From Streptomyces sp. MRC013 (GTDB lineage: Bacteria; Actinomycetota; Actinomycetes; Streptomycetales; Streptomycetaceae): a stretch of 64,000 nucleotides of DNA. Both the position numbers and the translations under genes were made by a program. How positions within the stretch are numbered: position 1 is the stretch's first letter; each line of letters begins with the position of its first letter. Positions 31,047 through 43,604 of the stretch are shown in pieces. The notes beneath the pieces were generated by a model that was given only the letters and a program-made list of their open reading frames with translations, ran no database searches and was not told the origin of the DNA. The stretch is taken from assembly GCF_023614235.1 (NCBI RefSeq), contig NZ_CP094264.1:1922001-1986000 (forward strand), written 5' to 3'.

Positions 31047-31317
31047 CCGCCCGGCCGCGACCGCCCGCACCCCCGTCGCTTCCCGCCCGCCGGACCGGGC
31101 GCCGACGGGGTGGGCAGGTCGCCGGAGGGCGGGTGCCGCGGCCCGGTGCCGCGGTGCCTGTGAAGGCGGGACCACGGCCTCTTCCGGTTCGACGCCCCGC
31201 CTCGTTCCAGGCAACCCGGGGTGTCGATAATCCGTCTAGACGACCGCGCGGACTCCAGCGCCGACCAACGCTCCGCCGCCACCGACGGACACCCACAGCA
31301 GCAGTACGGGGGCACAA

Positions 31318-33483
31318 GTGAACGAGATACCGGGGGGCAGGCCTCACGCTGCCGTTTGCGGCGCGGACGTCCCGGAAGGACGCGACGAGGTCCCGGTCCC
31401 CGGCCTCCCGCACCCGACCCGCCGCCGCACCCTCGCCGCCGCCCTCGCCCTCGCCGGGGCCACCGGCCTCGCCGGGACCGTCGGTCTCGCCGGCTGCTCC
31501 GTCCCCGCCCCGCGCCGCGCCGCGCCCACCGCCGACCCGGCGCCGGGCCTGTCGATCGCTAGCTCGCGCCGCGCGCAGCTGATGCAGATCCTGGCGCACC
31601 CGGACGACGACCTGTACTTCATGAACCCGGACTGCCAGCGCATGGTCGACGCCGGCGTCCCCCTGGTCTGCGTGTACGTCACCGCCGGCGAGCACACCGG
31701 CAAGAACCACGTCCCCGGCCGCACCGGAGAGACCGTCGCCGACCGGGAGGACTACTCCTCCGCCCGCCACCAGGGCCTGCGCCAGGCGTACGCGCGGATG
31801 ATCGGGCTGGACCGGTTCACCCCCTGGCGGAAGGGCGTCGCCACGCTCCGCGGCGACCGCCGGGCCGAGATCAACACGCTCACCCACGGCGACCGCCGCG
31901 TCGAGCTGGTCTTCCTCAACCTCGCAATGCACACGCCCCGCCGCTGGACGGCGGTGCCCGGCCTGTGGGAGGACCGCTCGCTGAGCCTGCGGACCGTCGT
32001 CGCGACCGGCTCGCCCGTCCGCCGCCCCTCGGACTACGACCACGACGGCCTGATCGACGTCCTCGTCGGCCTGATGGAGCGCTACCGGCCCACCGTCGTC
32101 CACACCCTCGACCCCGACCCGGACATCCAGCACAGCGACGAGGCCACCCGGCGGAGGGACTCCGAGCAGCCCGGCTACTCGGACCACGCCGACCACACCG
32201 CCGTCGCCTCCTTCAGCTGGGCGGCGATGGTCCGCTGGGTCGCCGAGGCCAGTGCGGACGGCGGCTCCGTACCGGGCTTCGTCACCACCTCGTTCCGCGG
32301 CTACTACAACCGGCACTGGCCCAAGAACCTCCCCGAACCGGTGCTGCGAGAGAAGGCGGCGCACCTCGTCCCGTACGGCGGGGACCCGTCCTGGCAGTGC
32401 GGCAACACCGCCGGCTGCGGCGACTACATGGTCGGCGGCACGCGCCCCCTCACCAACAAGAAGGGCTGGGTGCGGGCCACGCACCACCGCCATCCGGACC
32501 CGGGTCCCGTCGTGGCCGCGGAGCCCGACGGACGGCTCGCGGTGTACGGGGTGCTGGGTCTGCGCGCCGTGCGCTGGCGCGAGACGGAGCGCGGCAGCGG
32601 GCAGTGGGGCGATCCGGACGACCTGGGCGGCGGGCCCCTCGCGGGCGGCCTCGGCTCGGCGGCCCTCGCGGACGGGCGGTGCCTGCTCTTCGGACTGCGC
32701 TTCGCGGCCCTCGGCGGGCGCGGCGGCGCCGGGAAGCGCGAGGTCGTACTGCTGGAGCAGCGTTCCGCGGGCGGGCCGTTCCTCGCCTGGCGCGGGCTCG
32801 GCAACCCGGAGCCCGACGACGACCGCGGGCGCCGGATCGGCGTTCCCGTGGCGGTGACGGACCGGAAGGGCCGCGTGCACCTCTTCGTCCGCAACGCGGA
32901 CAAGGGCGTCAGCACCCGGGTACGGGGGGCCGACGGCGCCTGGGGGCCGTGGGGGGACCTGGGCGGCGAGGAGGTCCAGGACGGCCTGTCGGCCACCGTG
33001 GACCCGGCCGGCCGCGTCCACCTCTTCGCGGCCGCGCGGGACGGCGTCCACCACTGGACCCAGGACGCCCCGGGCCGGCCGGTGGCGTTCCGCCCGGACG
33101 TCCGGCTCCCGGTCTCCGGCGGCCCGGTGGCCGTGGCGGCCGCGCCCGACGGCGGGCTGGAGCTGTACTACCGCGCGCCCACCCGCGAGGAGCTGGCGGC
33201 GGTACGGATCGACGGGGCCGCCCCGGCCCGCGTGGCGTTCGACGGCTACGGCCCGGTCGTCGCCGCCGCCGCGCCCCGGGGCCCGCTGCTGGCCGGCAGG
33301 GACCTGCGCGGCCGCGTCCTCGTGCGCACCGCCGCGGGCCGCCTGGTCGCGCGTGCGCGGGGAGCCGTGGCCCTGGGGTCGGCGGCCCTCCGCCTCCACC
33401 CGGAACACGGCACCCTCGTCGTCGGTCTCGGTGCCGACGCCCATCCGTGGGCCTGGGCGCCGGAGCCGCGCACCGAGAGCTGA
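31318..33483 (+). CDS. PIG-L deacetylase lipoprotein with beta-propeller-like C-terminus
   Basis: A 721-residue exported protein. The N-terminus has arginines (TRRRTL) and a hydrophobic stretch ending in the lipobox LAGC at residues 57-60, suggesting Tat-type lipoprotein export. The PIG-L/LmbE domain follows with AHPDDD at 93-98 and the downstream metal motif in YSDHADHTAV. From about residue 380 the protein has repeated segments (VVAAEPDGRLAVYGVLG, LSATVDPAGRVHLFAAARDG, VAVAAAPDGGLELYY) that look like propeller blades, perhaps for carbohydrate binding. Family members remove N-acetyl groups from amino sugars; the substrate is unknown. It starts at GTG. Confidence 0.85.
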   Translation: MNEIPGGRPHAAVCGADVPEGRDEVPVPGLPHPTRRRTLAAALALAGATGLAGTVGLAGCSVPAPRRAAPTADPAPGLSIASSRRAQLMQILAHPDDDLYFMNPDCQRMVDAGVPLVCVYVTAGEHTGKNHVPGRTGETVADREDYSSARHQGLRQAYARMIGLDRFTPWRKGVATLRGDRRAEINTLTHGDRRVELVFLNLAMHTPRRWTAVPGLWEDRSLSLRTVVATGSPVRRPSDYDHDGLIDVLVGLMERYRPTVVHTLDPDPDIQHSDEATRRRDSEQPGYSDHADHTAVASFSWAAMVRWVAEASADGGSVPGFVTTSFRGYYNRHWPKNLPEPVLREKAAHLVPYGGDPSWQCGNTAGCGDYMVGGTRPLTNKKGWVRATHHRHPDPGPVVAAEPDGRLAVYGVLGLRAVRWRETERGSGQWGDPDDLGGGPLAGGLGSAALADGRCLLFGLRFAALGGRGGAGKREVVLLEQRSAGGPFLAWRGLGNPEPDDDRGRRIGVPVAVTDRKGRVHLFVRNADKGVSTRVRGADGAWGPWGDLGGEEVQDGLSATVDPAGRVHLFAAARDGVHHWTQDAPGRPVAFRPDVRLPVSGGPVAVAAAPDGGLELYYRAPTREELAAVRIDGAAPARVAFDGYGPVVAAAAPRGPLLAGRDLRGRVLVRTAAGRLVARARGAVALGSAALRLHPEHGTLVVGLGADAHPWAWAPEPRTES

Positions 33484-34076
33484 CCCCGGCCGGCACCGGC
33501 GGGGCGAGCGCTCGGAAGTGCTCGGCCTTCTCCCCCCTCGGGCGCCTGACAGCGGCCGGACACGACCGTCAGGCCCGGTCCGGGCGGGTTCCGCTTGGCC
33601 CGGTGGACGACGTGGACGCCGTGCTCGTTCTCGTCGTTGTCGGCCGTGAGCCGGAGACTCCCGTTCGCACCGGTGTCCCTCCCGTACTCCACGGCCTTCC
33701 GGCCGCGCTTCGGCAGTTCCTCCTTGAGGCGTTACCAGACCGTGGAGCTGCCCGGGTGAGGCCGGGGTGAGGGAGCACGGTGGAAGGTCTGGAAGAACTC
33801 CTCCCCGTCCCTCCCGGAGCACCCCGTGACGCCCGGCCCGGTCTCGGAGGCCTTGCCCTTGACGCCGATCGGGTCGCAGGTCTCGCTGGACGCCTTTTCC
33901 GCCTCGTCGGCCGCGGCGAAGGAGGGGGCGGTGCCCGCGAACGGAAGGTCGTCCGATTCATTCGCACCGCATCCGGCGAGTGTGGTGAGGACGAGGGACA
34001 CGAGGAGCGCCTGAGCGCCCGATCCGGTCTTCGATCGGGAGCCTCGACGGGTCGGGCGGTGACATGGGCCGGCCAT
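33246..34076 (-). pseudogene. Small lipoprotein gene interrupted by an in-frame stop
   Basis: From ATG 34076 the protein reads MAGPCHRPTRRGSRSKTGSG, then a hydrophobic helix and lipobox LAGC, and a Cys-containing exported domain. A TAA at 33732-33734 ends it at 114 residues. The same frame continues directly past the stop with LKEELPKRGRKAVEYGRDTG, then SLRLTADNDENEHGVHVVHR and LTVVSGRCQAP, which looks like the rest of a small exported domain. The true 3' end is unclear; the open frame overlaps the end of the convergent PIG-L gene. The family is not recognised. Confidence 0.6.
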
Positions 34077-34519
34077 GCGGTCGGGGCGGGTTTCGGGTCC
34101 GGTCGCCGGGATGCCTCCGGAACGGCCGGCGCGGGAGCGGGGAGGGGCGTCGGCACGGACCGGGCGGTGGTGAGCGGGCCGAGAGTCCGACCCGTCCCGT
34201 GCCCGTCTCCCCGGCCGGGTCGCCGGAAGGGGCGACCGGGTGCCCCCGGCGTCAGCCCGACGGCGCCGGCCGCCCCGCCGGATCTCCCCCTTTTTCTCGG
34301 ACCCGGCGGAAAATCGCCGGTATCCGGAGTTCCATTCGCCCACGAGGAAATCGGGCGCCGGGAGCGCAATCAGCATTACAAGAATGGCCGAACGCATGAC
34401 ACGTCACACCGTCAACCGTTATGGATTCAGCCGCAGAGACACAACTCCGCCGCGTAAGTCAAGACTTATCTTCAGGGGACTTCGGCCGTACGGTGTGGCC
34501 CGAACCGAAGGAGTCCCTG
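34077..34519. other. Intergenic region upstream of the HelD/HelR-like gene
   Basis: This 443-base stretch separates divergent genes. It contains a short hairpin (CCGGCG/CGCCGG at 34303-34320) and a region of lower GC from about 34280 to 34480. I see no strong promoter. I looked for the palindromic rifamycin-associated element sometimes found before helR and did not find a convincing copy. Confidence 0.5.
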
Positions 34520-36601
34520 TTGTCGAAAACGGATGATCCCGCCGTGCGTGCCGTCGAATCGGAGCAGAATCATGTTTCCTCCTTATACGGGTTGCTCACC
34601 GAGCGGATCTCGGAAGCGCGAGCACAACGGGCGAGTGTGCTGAAAGCCCCGGCGGACGGCGCCGGCGAGGCGTACGAAAGGGAGGTCGCCGCCGAGCGGC
34701 TGACCAAGGAGATCGGTCGGCTGGAGGGTGCCGAGAAGGGGCTGGTCTTCGGGCGCGTCGACTGGGCGGACGGCACGGCCCTGCGCATCGGACGGATCGG
34801 ACTGCAGACGGAGGAGGACGACCTGCCTCTGCTCGTGGACTGGCGTGCGAACGCGGCGCGGCCCTTCTACGAGGCGACACCGGTGCACCCGATGGGCCTG
34901 CGGCGGCGCCGGCACCTGCGCCTCGAAGAGCGCACGGTCGTCTCGGTGAGCGACGAACTGCTGGACGGGACCGCCCCGACCGACGAGGACGTCGTGGGGG
35001 ACGGACCCTTGACCGAGGCGCTGGCGGCGCGGCGTACGGGCAGGATGCACGCGGCCGTCGCGACGCTGCAGGCCGAGCAGGACGGGATCGTCCGCTCCGC
35101 CCACCGCGGGGTGACCGTGGTGCAGGGCGGGCCCGGCACCGGCAAGACGGTGGTCGCCCTGCACCGGGCGGCCTACGTCCTGTACGCGTTCCCGCGCGCC
35201 GCGGAGGAGGGCGTCCTGGTGGTGGGCCCGAACGCCCGGTTCCTCGACTACGTCTCCCAGGTCCTCCCCTCACTCGGAGAGAACGACGTCGTTCTGGCGA
35301 CCTGCCGGGAACTGGCCGGAGTGCCCACGGACAGGGTGGACCCGCTCGATACGGCGCGCCTGAAGGGCGGCTCCGACCTCGCCGACGCCCTGGCCGGCCT
35401 GCTGCGCGTCCACCAGGCCCCCGCCGGTGACTTCGCCGTGCGGGTCGGACGGGACCCGGTTCGCCTCTCCGGCGAGGAAGTCGCCGCGGCGCGCGAAGCC
35501 GCCGTGACCGCCGTACCGGGGCACAACCCCGCGCGCCAGGTGTTCAAAGAGCTCCTGGTCGACGCCGTCATCGACGCGATGCGACGAGACGTGGGCGACC
35601 TCCTGGAGCAGATCGACGCCGATGCCGAGAAGATGACGGGCATGGACCTCGACCGGTTCACGGGAGCCGCCCGGCACCGTGCCGAGGGCGCGGCCGACCC
35701 GGGGCCGGTCCACGAGCCGGACCTGGACGCCGTCCGAGCCGACCTCCTCGACGACGCCGGCGTCGACCGAGCGGTCGAGGTGTTGTGGCCGCGGCTGGTA
35801 CCCGGTGACCTCGTGAAGGCGCTCCTGACGGACGCCGGCACGCTCGCCGAGCGCCTGCCCCGCCTGACCGCGCGGGAGCGGTCCCTCCTACTGCGCGGTC
35901 CGGACGACCCGTGGACCGACGCCGACGTGCCGCTGCTGGACGAGGCGGCGAGCCTGGTCGACGGTCCTCCCGAGCGGACGTACGGGCACGTCGTCGTCGA
36001 CGAGGCGCAGGAACTGACCGCCATGCAGTGGCGGATGGCCGTCCGCCGCTGTCCGGCACGGTCGATGACGCTGGTGGGCGACTTCGCCCAGGCGGGCCCG
36101 GTCACGGCGGCACGCGGCTGGCAGGAGGCCCTGAGCCCTCACGTCGGACCGCGGTTCGAACTGCACGACCTGACCGTCAGCTACCGCACCACGCAGGAGA
36201 TCCTGGGGAGCGTCCGGGACCTGCTCACGCGGATCGCTCCGGACCAGAGGCCCGCGCGGTCGCTGCGAAGCGGTGAGAGCCCCCGCGCCGTGACCACACC
36301 CGCGGACGGGCTGGTCGCCGCCGTCCTCCGGGAGCTCCGCGCCCAGAGCACCGCGCACCCGGGCGAGCTTCTGGGAGTGGTCTGCGCAGACGCCAGGGTG
36401 AGCGAGCTGACGGCCCGGGGCGTCGCCCACCACGCGCGCATCGTGCCGGCGTCCGAAGCACGCGGCCTGGAATTCGACGGGGTCGTCGTCGTGAACCCCG
36501 AGGAGATCGCCACGGCCCGCCCCGGTGGGGAAAGGGACCTGTACGTGGCCCTGACCCGGGCCACCAAGCGCCTCTGCACCGTCACCGGCCGGCCCGCCTG
36601 A
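34520..36601 (+). CDS. HelD/HelR-like RNA polymerase recycling ATPase
   Basis: A 693-residue superfamily 1 (UvrD-like) ATPase. The TTG at 34520 has AAGGAG six bases upstream and gives LSKTDDPAVRAVESEQNHVS; an ATG at 34421 lacks a ribosome site. An N-terminal coiled-coil arm is followed by RIGRIGLQTEEDDLPLLVDW, Walker A GGPGTGKT (203-210), Walker B VVVDEAQEL and motif VI YVALTRATKRL. This layout matches actinobacterial HelD, which removes stalled RNA polymerase from DNA, and HelR, a variant that protects from rifamycins. Its site between the rpl and rpo/str blocks fits a transcription role. HelR versus HelD cannot be settled by eye. Confidence 0.85.
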   Translation: MSKTDDPAVRAVESEQNHVSSLYGLLTERISEARAQRASVLKAPADGAGEAYEREVAAERLTKEIGRLEGAEKGLVFGRVDWADGTALRIGRIGLQTEEDDLPLLVDWRANAARPFYEATPVHPMGLRRRRHLRLEERTVVSVSDELLDGTAPTDEDVVGDGPLTEALAARRTGRMHAAVATLQAEQDGIVRSAHRGVTVVQGGPGTGKTVVALHRAAYVLYAFPRAAEEGVLVVGPNARFLDYVSQVLPSLGENDVVLATCRELAGVPTDRVDPLDTARLKGGSDLADALAGLLRVHQAPAGDFAVRVGRDPVRLSGEEVAAAREAAVTAVPGHNPARQVFKELLVDAVIDAMRRDVGDLLEQIDADAEKMTGMDLDRFTGAARHRAEGAADPGPVHEPDLDAVRADLLDDAGVDRAVEVLWPRLVPGDLVKALLTDAGTLAERLPRLTARERSLLLRGPDDPWTDADVPLLDEAASLVDGPPERTYGHVVVDEAQELTAMQWRMAVRRCPARSMTLVGDFAQAGPVTAARGWQEALSPHVGPRFELHDLTVSYRTTQEILGSVRDLLTRIAPDQRPARSLRSGESPRAVTTPADGLVAAVLRELRAQSTAHPGELLGVVCADARVSELTARGVAHHARIVPASEARGLEFDGVVVVNPEEIATARPGGERDLYVALTRATKRLCTVTGRPA

Positions 36602-36942
36602 CGACCCGGCGCCCGCGTCGTCGCCGCGGGTGCACCCGGCGCGGTGCGGACACCGGCCCATGCGCGGGGCTGCCCGCCGCCTCAGCACTCCCGACCGCAC
36701 CCGGCCTCACGCGGCCTGGTCCGTCCCGGACGACAAGCCCGGCACCCCACCGACGGGGCCGAGCCGACCGGGCGACGGGCCGCGGCCCCGGAGCGTCCTG
36801 CGCGGCCGCCGACCGGCACCCGGTCCGGGTCGCGGGGACCGGTCGGCCCGCTCTCCAGCCCGGTCCGCACCGTCGTGTTCCCCGGCCCGGACGGGGCGAC
36901 CAAACCTCCCGGCTCACGCCCCCGGCCCGCCGGAACGCGGAA
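36602..36942. other. Intergenic region between the HelD/HelR-like gene and tuf
   Basis: No convincing gene. A hairpin directly after the ATPase gene (GCGCCCGCG near 36607 pairing with CGCGGGTGC near 36624, one wobble) may act as its terminator. The rest is very GC-rich sequence with reduced codon structure. Confidence 0.4.
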
Positions 36943-36972
36943 GGGCCCGTACGACCGGAGTCGTACGGGCCC
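36943..36972 (-). terminator. Terminator after tuf
   Basis: Perfect 12-bp stem (36943-36954 with 36961-36972) and a six-base loop, 46 bases past the tuf stop. It ends the str operon. Confidence 0.82.
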
Positions 36973-37018
36973 CTCAGCTGCAGCTCTGCGGGCTACCGGG
37001 TCAGACGGTCAAGCGGAC

Positions 37019-38212
<1,194 letters not shown>

Positions 38213-38374
38213 TGGGGTCCTCCTGTGGAGTGGTTCTGTACGCCTTACTCATCGGCGCCAGGTGATCTTTGCTGGGATGCCGGCCCCGGGGCGTTCCGGC
38301 CCTCCCGCTCGCGCGGGGTGCGCCGAAACGCCCCGTGTATCCGGTGACAAGCCTAAAGCGTGAACTCGGCTGAG

Positions 38375-40501
<2,127 letters not shown>

Positions 40502-40539
40502 AAGGCTTCAGTCTTCTCTCGGTCTCGATGGGGGTGCGA

Positions 40540-41010
40540 CTACCAGCGGTAGTGCGCGAAGGCCTTGTTGGACTCGGCCATCTTGTGCGTGTCCTCGCGC
40601 TTCTTGACCGAGGCGCCGAGGCCGTTCGAGGCGTCCAGCAGCTCGTTCATCAGGCGCTCGGTCATGGTCTTCTCGCGACGGGCGCGCGAGTAGCCCACGA
40701 GCCAGCGCAGAGCGAGGGTGGAGGCGCGACCGGGCTTGACCTCGATCGGCACCTGGTAGGTGGCGCCACCGACGCGGCGGGACTTCACCTCAAGAGCCGG
40801 CTTGACGTTCTCGAGGGCGCGCTTCAGCGTGACGACCGGGTCCTGGCCGGTCTTCTCGCGAAGGCCCTCCATCGCGCCGTAGACGATGCGCTCGGCGGTG
40901 GAACGCTTGCCGTTGAGCAGGATCTTGTTGATGAGCGAGGTCACCAGAGGAGAACCGTAAACCGGGTCGATGATGACCGGGCGCTTCGGGGCGGGGCCCT
41001 TACGAGGCAT
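40540..41010 (-). CDS. rpsG: 30S ribosomal protein S7
   Basis: S7 nucleates assembly of the 30S head and in E. coli represses the str operon. The 156-residue product begins [20 protein letters not shown] and ends [15 protein letters not shown]. It starts two bases after the rpsL stop. Confidence 0.98.
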   Translation of the reverse strand: MPRKGPAPKRPVIIDPVYGSPLVTSLINKILLNGKRSTAERIVYGAMEGLREKTGQDPVVTLKRALENVKPALEVKSRRVGGATYQVPIEVKPGRASTLALRWLVGYSRARREKTMTERLMNELLDASNGLGASVKKREDTHKMAESNKAFAHYRW

Positions 41011-41012
41011 TC

Positions 41013-41384
41013 TTACTTCTCCTTCTTGGCGCCGTAGCGGCTGCGGGCCTGCTTGCGGTTCTTGACACCCTGGGTGTCGAGCGAGCCGCGGATGATCTTG
41101 TAGCGAACACCCGGCAGGTCCTTCACACGGCCACCACGCACGAGCACGATGGAGTGCTCCTGCAGGTTGTGTCCCTCACCCGGAATGTAAGCCGTGACCT
41201 CGATCCCGGAGGTCAGACGCACACGCGCGACCTTGCGGAGGGCCGAGTTCGGCTTCTTCGGGGTGGTCGTGAACACACGCGTGCAGACGCCGCGGCGCTG
41301 GGGGGAACCCTCGAGCGCGGGCGTCTTGTTCTTCTCGACCTTGTCCTGCCGGCCCTTCCGGACCAGCTGCTGGATCGTAGGCAC
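41013..41384 (-). CDS. rpsL: 30S ribosomal protein S12
   Basis: S12 guards decoding accuracy and is the main streptomycin-resistance target. The GTG start at 41384 with GGAGAA upstream gives 123 residues beginning [20 protein letters not shown]. The resistance-prone stretches [17 protein letters not shown] and [12 protein letters not shown] look wild type. It is the first gene of the str operon. Confidence 0.98.
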   Translation of the reverse strand: MPTIQQLVRKGRQDKVEKNKTPALEGSPQRRGVCTRVFTTTPKKPNSALRKVARVRLTSGIEVTAYIPGEGHNLQEHSIVLVRGGRVKDLPGVRYKIIRGSLDTQGVKNRKQARSRYGAKKEK

Positions 41385-41580
41385 TACTTCTCCGGTTTCT
41401 GTGTGCCGTGTAGTGAAGCTAACCTGGAACGCCCCCCGACCCACGCGGTCGGGTGTGTCGGATGCCGTGCGCCCCCACCGGGGAGATGGGGACAAGCGCG
41501 GATCGCGGTGGCCGTCGACGACTCGCCGTGCGGTTGAGGACACGCACAGGAGCCCAGGCACACCCCAGGCACAAGGTCTG

Positions 41581-41609
41581 AGCGTACCTACCGCACGGAC
41601 CTGGGTCAA
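41581..41609 (-). promoter_or_regulatory. Vegetative promoter of the str operon
   Basis: Minus-strand TTGACC (41604-41609), a 17-base spacer and TACGCT (41581-41586) closely fit the HrdB consensus. It predicts a leader of about 190 bases before rpsL. The 297-base gap to the next gene holds nothing else that I can support. Confidence 0.72.
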
Positions 41610-41681
41610 AACAAATGCCCTCGCGCAGCACGGGGCGGTGCGCTGGGAGGACGCGCAGGCGGGGGAGGGCCGGAGCCCGGG

Positions 41682-42677
41682 TCAGACGCCCTCCTCCCCG
41701 GGCGCAGGCGGCTGCCCGGGAGGGCCCGCCGGGCCGGTCGCGCCGGGGCGACGGGGAACGGCGATCCTCGGGACGGTGGGGGCCTTGGAACTGCGGCTCT
41801 TGGGCACGAAGGCGTGGCGCCGGGGCGGCGGGCCCGCGCTCCCACCGGGAGGGACGGAGGGGCCCGGGGTCCCGGAGGCGCCGGCGGCCCGCGGGGCGCC
41901 GGCGGCGCCGGGCGGTTGCGGGCCGGGCGACGCGGTCGCGGTGTCGGGACCCCGCCCGGCCGTGGGCGCCGCGGAAGGGCCGGCGGGCGGGGAGAAAGGT
42001 TTCGGCAGAGGATCGCCCGGAGGTTCGGCGGACGTGCCGGGCCCCGCCGGTCCGGTGGGTGCGGCGGGTACGGAGGGCGCGGTGGACCCCGCCGACTCGA
42101 CCGACGCGGGGGGCGTGGTGGACCCGCGGGACCCGTCCGGCGCGGCGGGGGGCGGCCCGGCGGAGCGGCCCGGCGGGCGTTCCGCCGTCGCCACCCCTCC
42201 CTCCGCCCCCGCGTCCACGCGCACCCGCCCGTCCGCCCCGGTCTCCAGTGCGAGGTCCGGGTCCGCGGCGTAGGGCAGGCGGCGGTCGCGCGGGAAGGGG
42301 AGGACGGCGGCCCGGCCGGGCGCCCGGCCGACGAGGCGCAGCGGGCGGCCCCGCAGGTCGCGGGTGTCCTCCAGCAGTGGGGCGAAGTGGCCGGCGGCGT
42401 CGCGCCAGCCGCTGGCGTACGCCGCGTACTCGCGGCGTTCGACCTCCTCGCGGAGCAGGACGACGACCTCCTCCGGCGAGTGGGTCTCCAGCAGCCTTCC
42501 GAGTAACCCCAGCAGGCCCGGCAGGTCGCCGGGCGGGGAGGGCGGTGCACCGGCGCGGGGGCGCCGTGCGGCCGGCTCTCCGGCCGGTTCCCTCTCCGAC
42601 GGGTCCTCCCGACGGGCGCGGACCTCGTCCGCACCGTCACCCGCGGGCGGGGAGCACTCTTCGCTCTCGACCTCCAA
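41682..42677 (-). CDS. Proline-rich protein with an ASGW motif
   Basis: A 331-residue protein of unknown function. The TTG start at 42677 follows GGGGAGA. Residues about 50-140 are ordered: LPGLLGLLGRLLETHSPEEV, then EYAAYASGWRDAAGHFAPLL and RLVGRAPGRAAVLPFPRDRR. The C-terminal 170 residues are Pro/Gly/Ala-rich and probably disordered, ending in a short basic patch. The YASGWRDAA stretch recurs as FASGWQEAV in the 107-residue protein at 45453-45776. It lies between rpsL and the tail cassette, so it may belong to the island or to the host flank. Confidence 0.65.
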   Translation of the reverse strand: MEVESEECSPPAGDGADEVRARREDPSEREPAGEPAARRPRAGAPPSPPGDLPGLLGLLGRLLETHSPEEVVVLLREEVERREYAAYASGWRDAAGHFAPLLEDTRDLRGRPLRLVGRAPGRAAVLPFPRDRRLPYAADPDLALETGADGRVRVDAGAEGGVATAERPPGRSAGPPPAAPDGSRGSTTPPASVESAGSTAPSVPAAPTGPAGPGTSAEPPGDPLPKPFSPPAGPSAAPTAGRGPDTATASPGPQPPGAAGAPRAAGASGTPGPSVPPGGSAGPPPRRHAFVPKSRSSKAPTVPRIAVPRRPGATGPAGPPGQPPAPGEEGV

Positions 42678-42963
42678 CGCGTCTCCCCGTGTCCCGTCGC
42701 CACCAGTCCCACCCAGGGTCGCAGGCGTTCCCGAACGGTGCGCCCGGGGTGCCGGTGATGCGAGATGCGGTCCCCGGACGGTCTCCGGCCTGCGTGAACA
42801 CGGGGGCAGGCCGTGATCAGCCTACCGGGGGCGGCGCGGGGCGGCCGTTCCGGGCACGGGGGCCCGCGACCAGATCCCGCCGTGCGGACGGCGCCCGGGC
42901 GGGCGGCCGTCGCGGGGTGTGAGCCGCGCCCCCGGAAGCCGGGCGGCGGACCGTCCGGCGGGT

Positions 42964-43404
42964 TCACTCCTTGGCGAGCGGCGTCCGGCGCTCCGGGGCG
43001 GCCGGCAGGAACTGGCCTGCCACCTTCATGAACATCTCGCGCTGCTCCGGCGGCACGCCCAGCCCGGCGGCGGCCTCCTCCAGCGTCAGGCGGCGCCCCT
43101 CCCCGGCGGTCCGCGACGGCGCTCCGGCGGCCTGCGGCAGCGGGAGGTCGTCCTCCGTGAGCCGACCGGATCTGATCAGCATGTCGCGCACCGGCACGTC
43201 CAGAACGTGCGCGAGGCGGCGGGTCGTCTCCAGGTCCGGCATGCTCTGGCGCTGCAGCAGCCGGGTGATGGCCGCGCGGTGGACGCCGGCCTCGTCCGCG
43301 AGGCGGGACTTCCCGCCACCGCGGGGGCTGTCGATGTCGAAGCCGCGGCGGCGGATCAGTTCCTCGACCCAGGCGGCGAATTGTTCCAGGTCACTGGCGG
43401 TCAT
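42964..43404 (-). CDS. XRE-family transcriptional regulator of the tail cassette
   Basis: A 146-residue helix-turn-helix protein. The start MTASDLEQFAAWVEELIRRR is followed by the HTH (GGGKSRLADEAGVHRAAITR, LLQRQSMPDLETTRRLAHVL), typical of phage-type repressors. The C-terminal part (LTLEEAAAGLGVPPEQREMF) is of unknown role. It is transcribed divergently from the WhiB-like gene across a 200-base region with TTGCG repeats, the likely operator. It is the best candidate for the repressor of the tail genes. Confidence 0.85.
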   Translation of the reverse strand: MTASDLEQFAAWVEELIRRRGFDIDSPRGGGKSRLADEAGVHRAAITRLLQRQSMPDLETTRRLAHVLDVPVRDMLIRSGRLTEDDLPLPQAAGAPSRTAGEGRRLTLEEAAAGLGVPPEQREMFMKVAGQFLPAAPERRTPLAKE

Positions 43405-43448
43405 GGTGTGGGGTCGCCTCCCTCCGAAGCGACGCACAGAGTATCGCG

Positions 43449-43563
43449 CTTGCGCGCAAGGAATTACGTGCCCCTACGCGCGCACCGTGCCGATTCCGAG
43501 AAGAGTCCGGCCCGACACTAGTTGCGGGCGAGATCGCAACATGTAATGGTGCGTACTCGCAAC
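43449..43563. promoter_or_regulatory. TTGCG/CGCAA repeats in the XRE/WhiB-like divergent promoter
   Basis: A perfect 12-base palindrome CTTGCGCGCAAG (43449-43460), an inverted pair GTTGCG (43521-43526) and CGCAAC (43535-43540), and a further CGCAAC (43558-43563) lie between the two start codons. This arrangement is typical of operators bound by dimeric repressors. The same GTTGCG occurs in the promoter region of the tail operon. Binding by the XRE protein is inferred. Confidence 0.6.
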
Positions 43564-43604
43564 ATTCTCGTCGGGCACTCATCCCGCCGCGCCCAGGAGT
43601 CCGC

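Noticed and set aside
31006..33822. Very long minus-strand open frame opposite the PIG-L gene
   Set aside because: It lacks a ribosome site and recognisable protein sequence and mirrors the high-GC codon pattern of the plus-strand gene, which has clear PIG-L motifs.
34400..34519. Rifamycin-associated element before the HelD/HelR-like gene
   Set aside because: The only similar sequence (GGGGACTTCGGCCG near 34477) lacks the required palindrome.
41013..41384. Streptomycin-resistance changes in rpsL
   Set aside because: The [10 protein letters not shown] and [11 protein letters not shown] regions look wild type.
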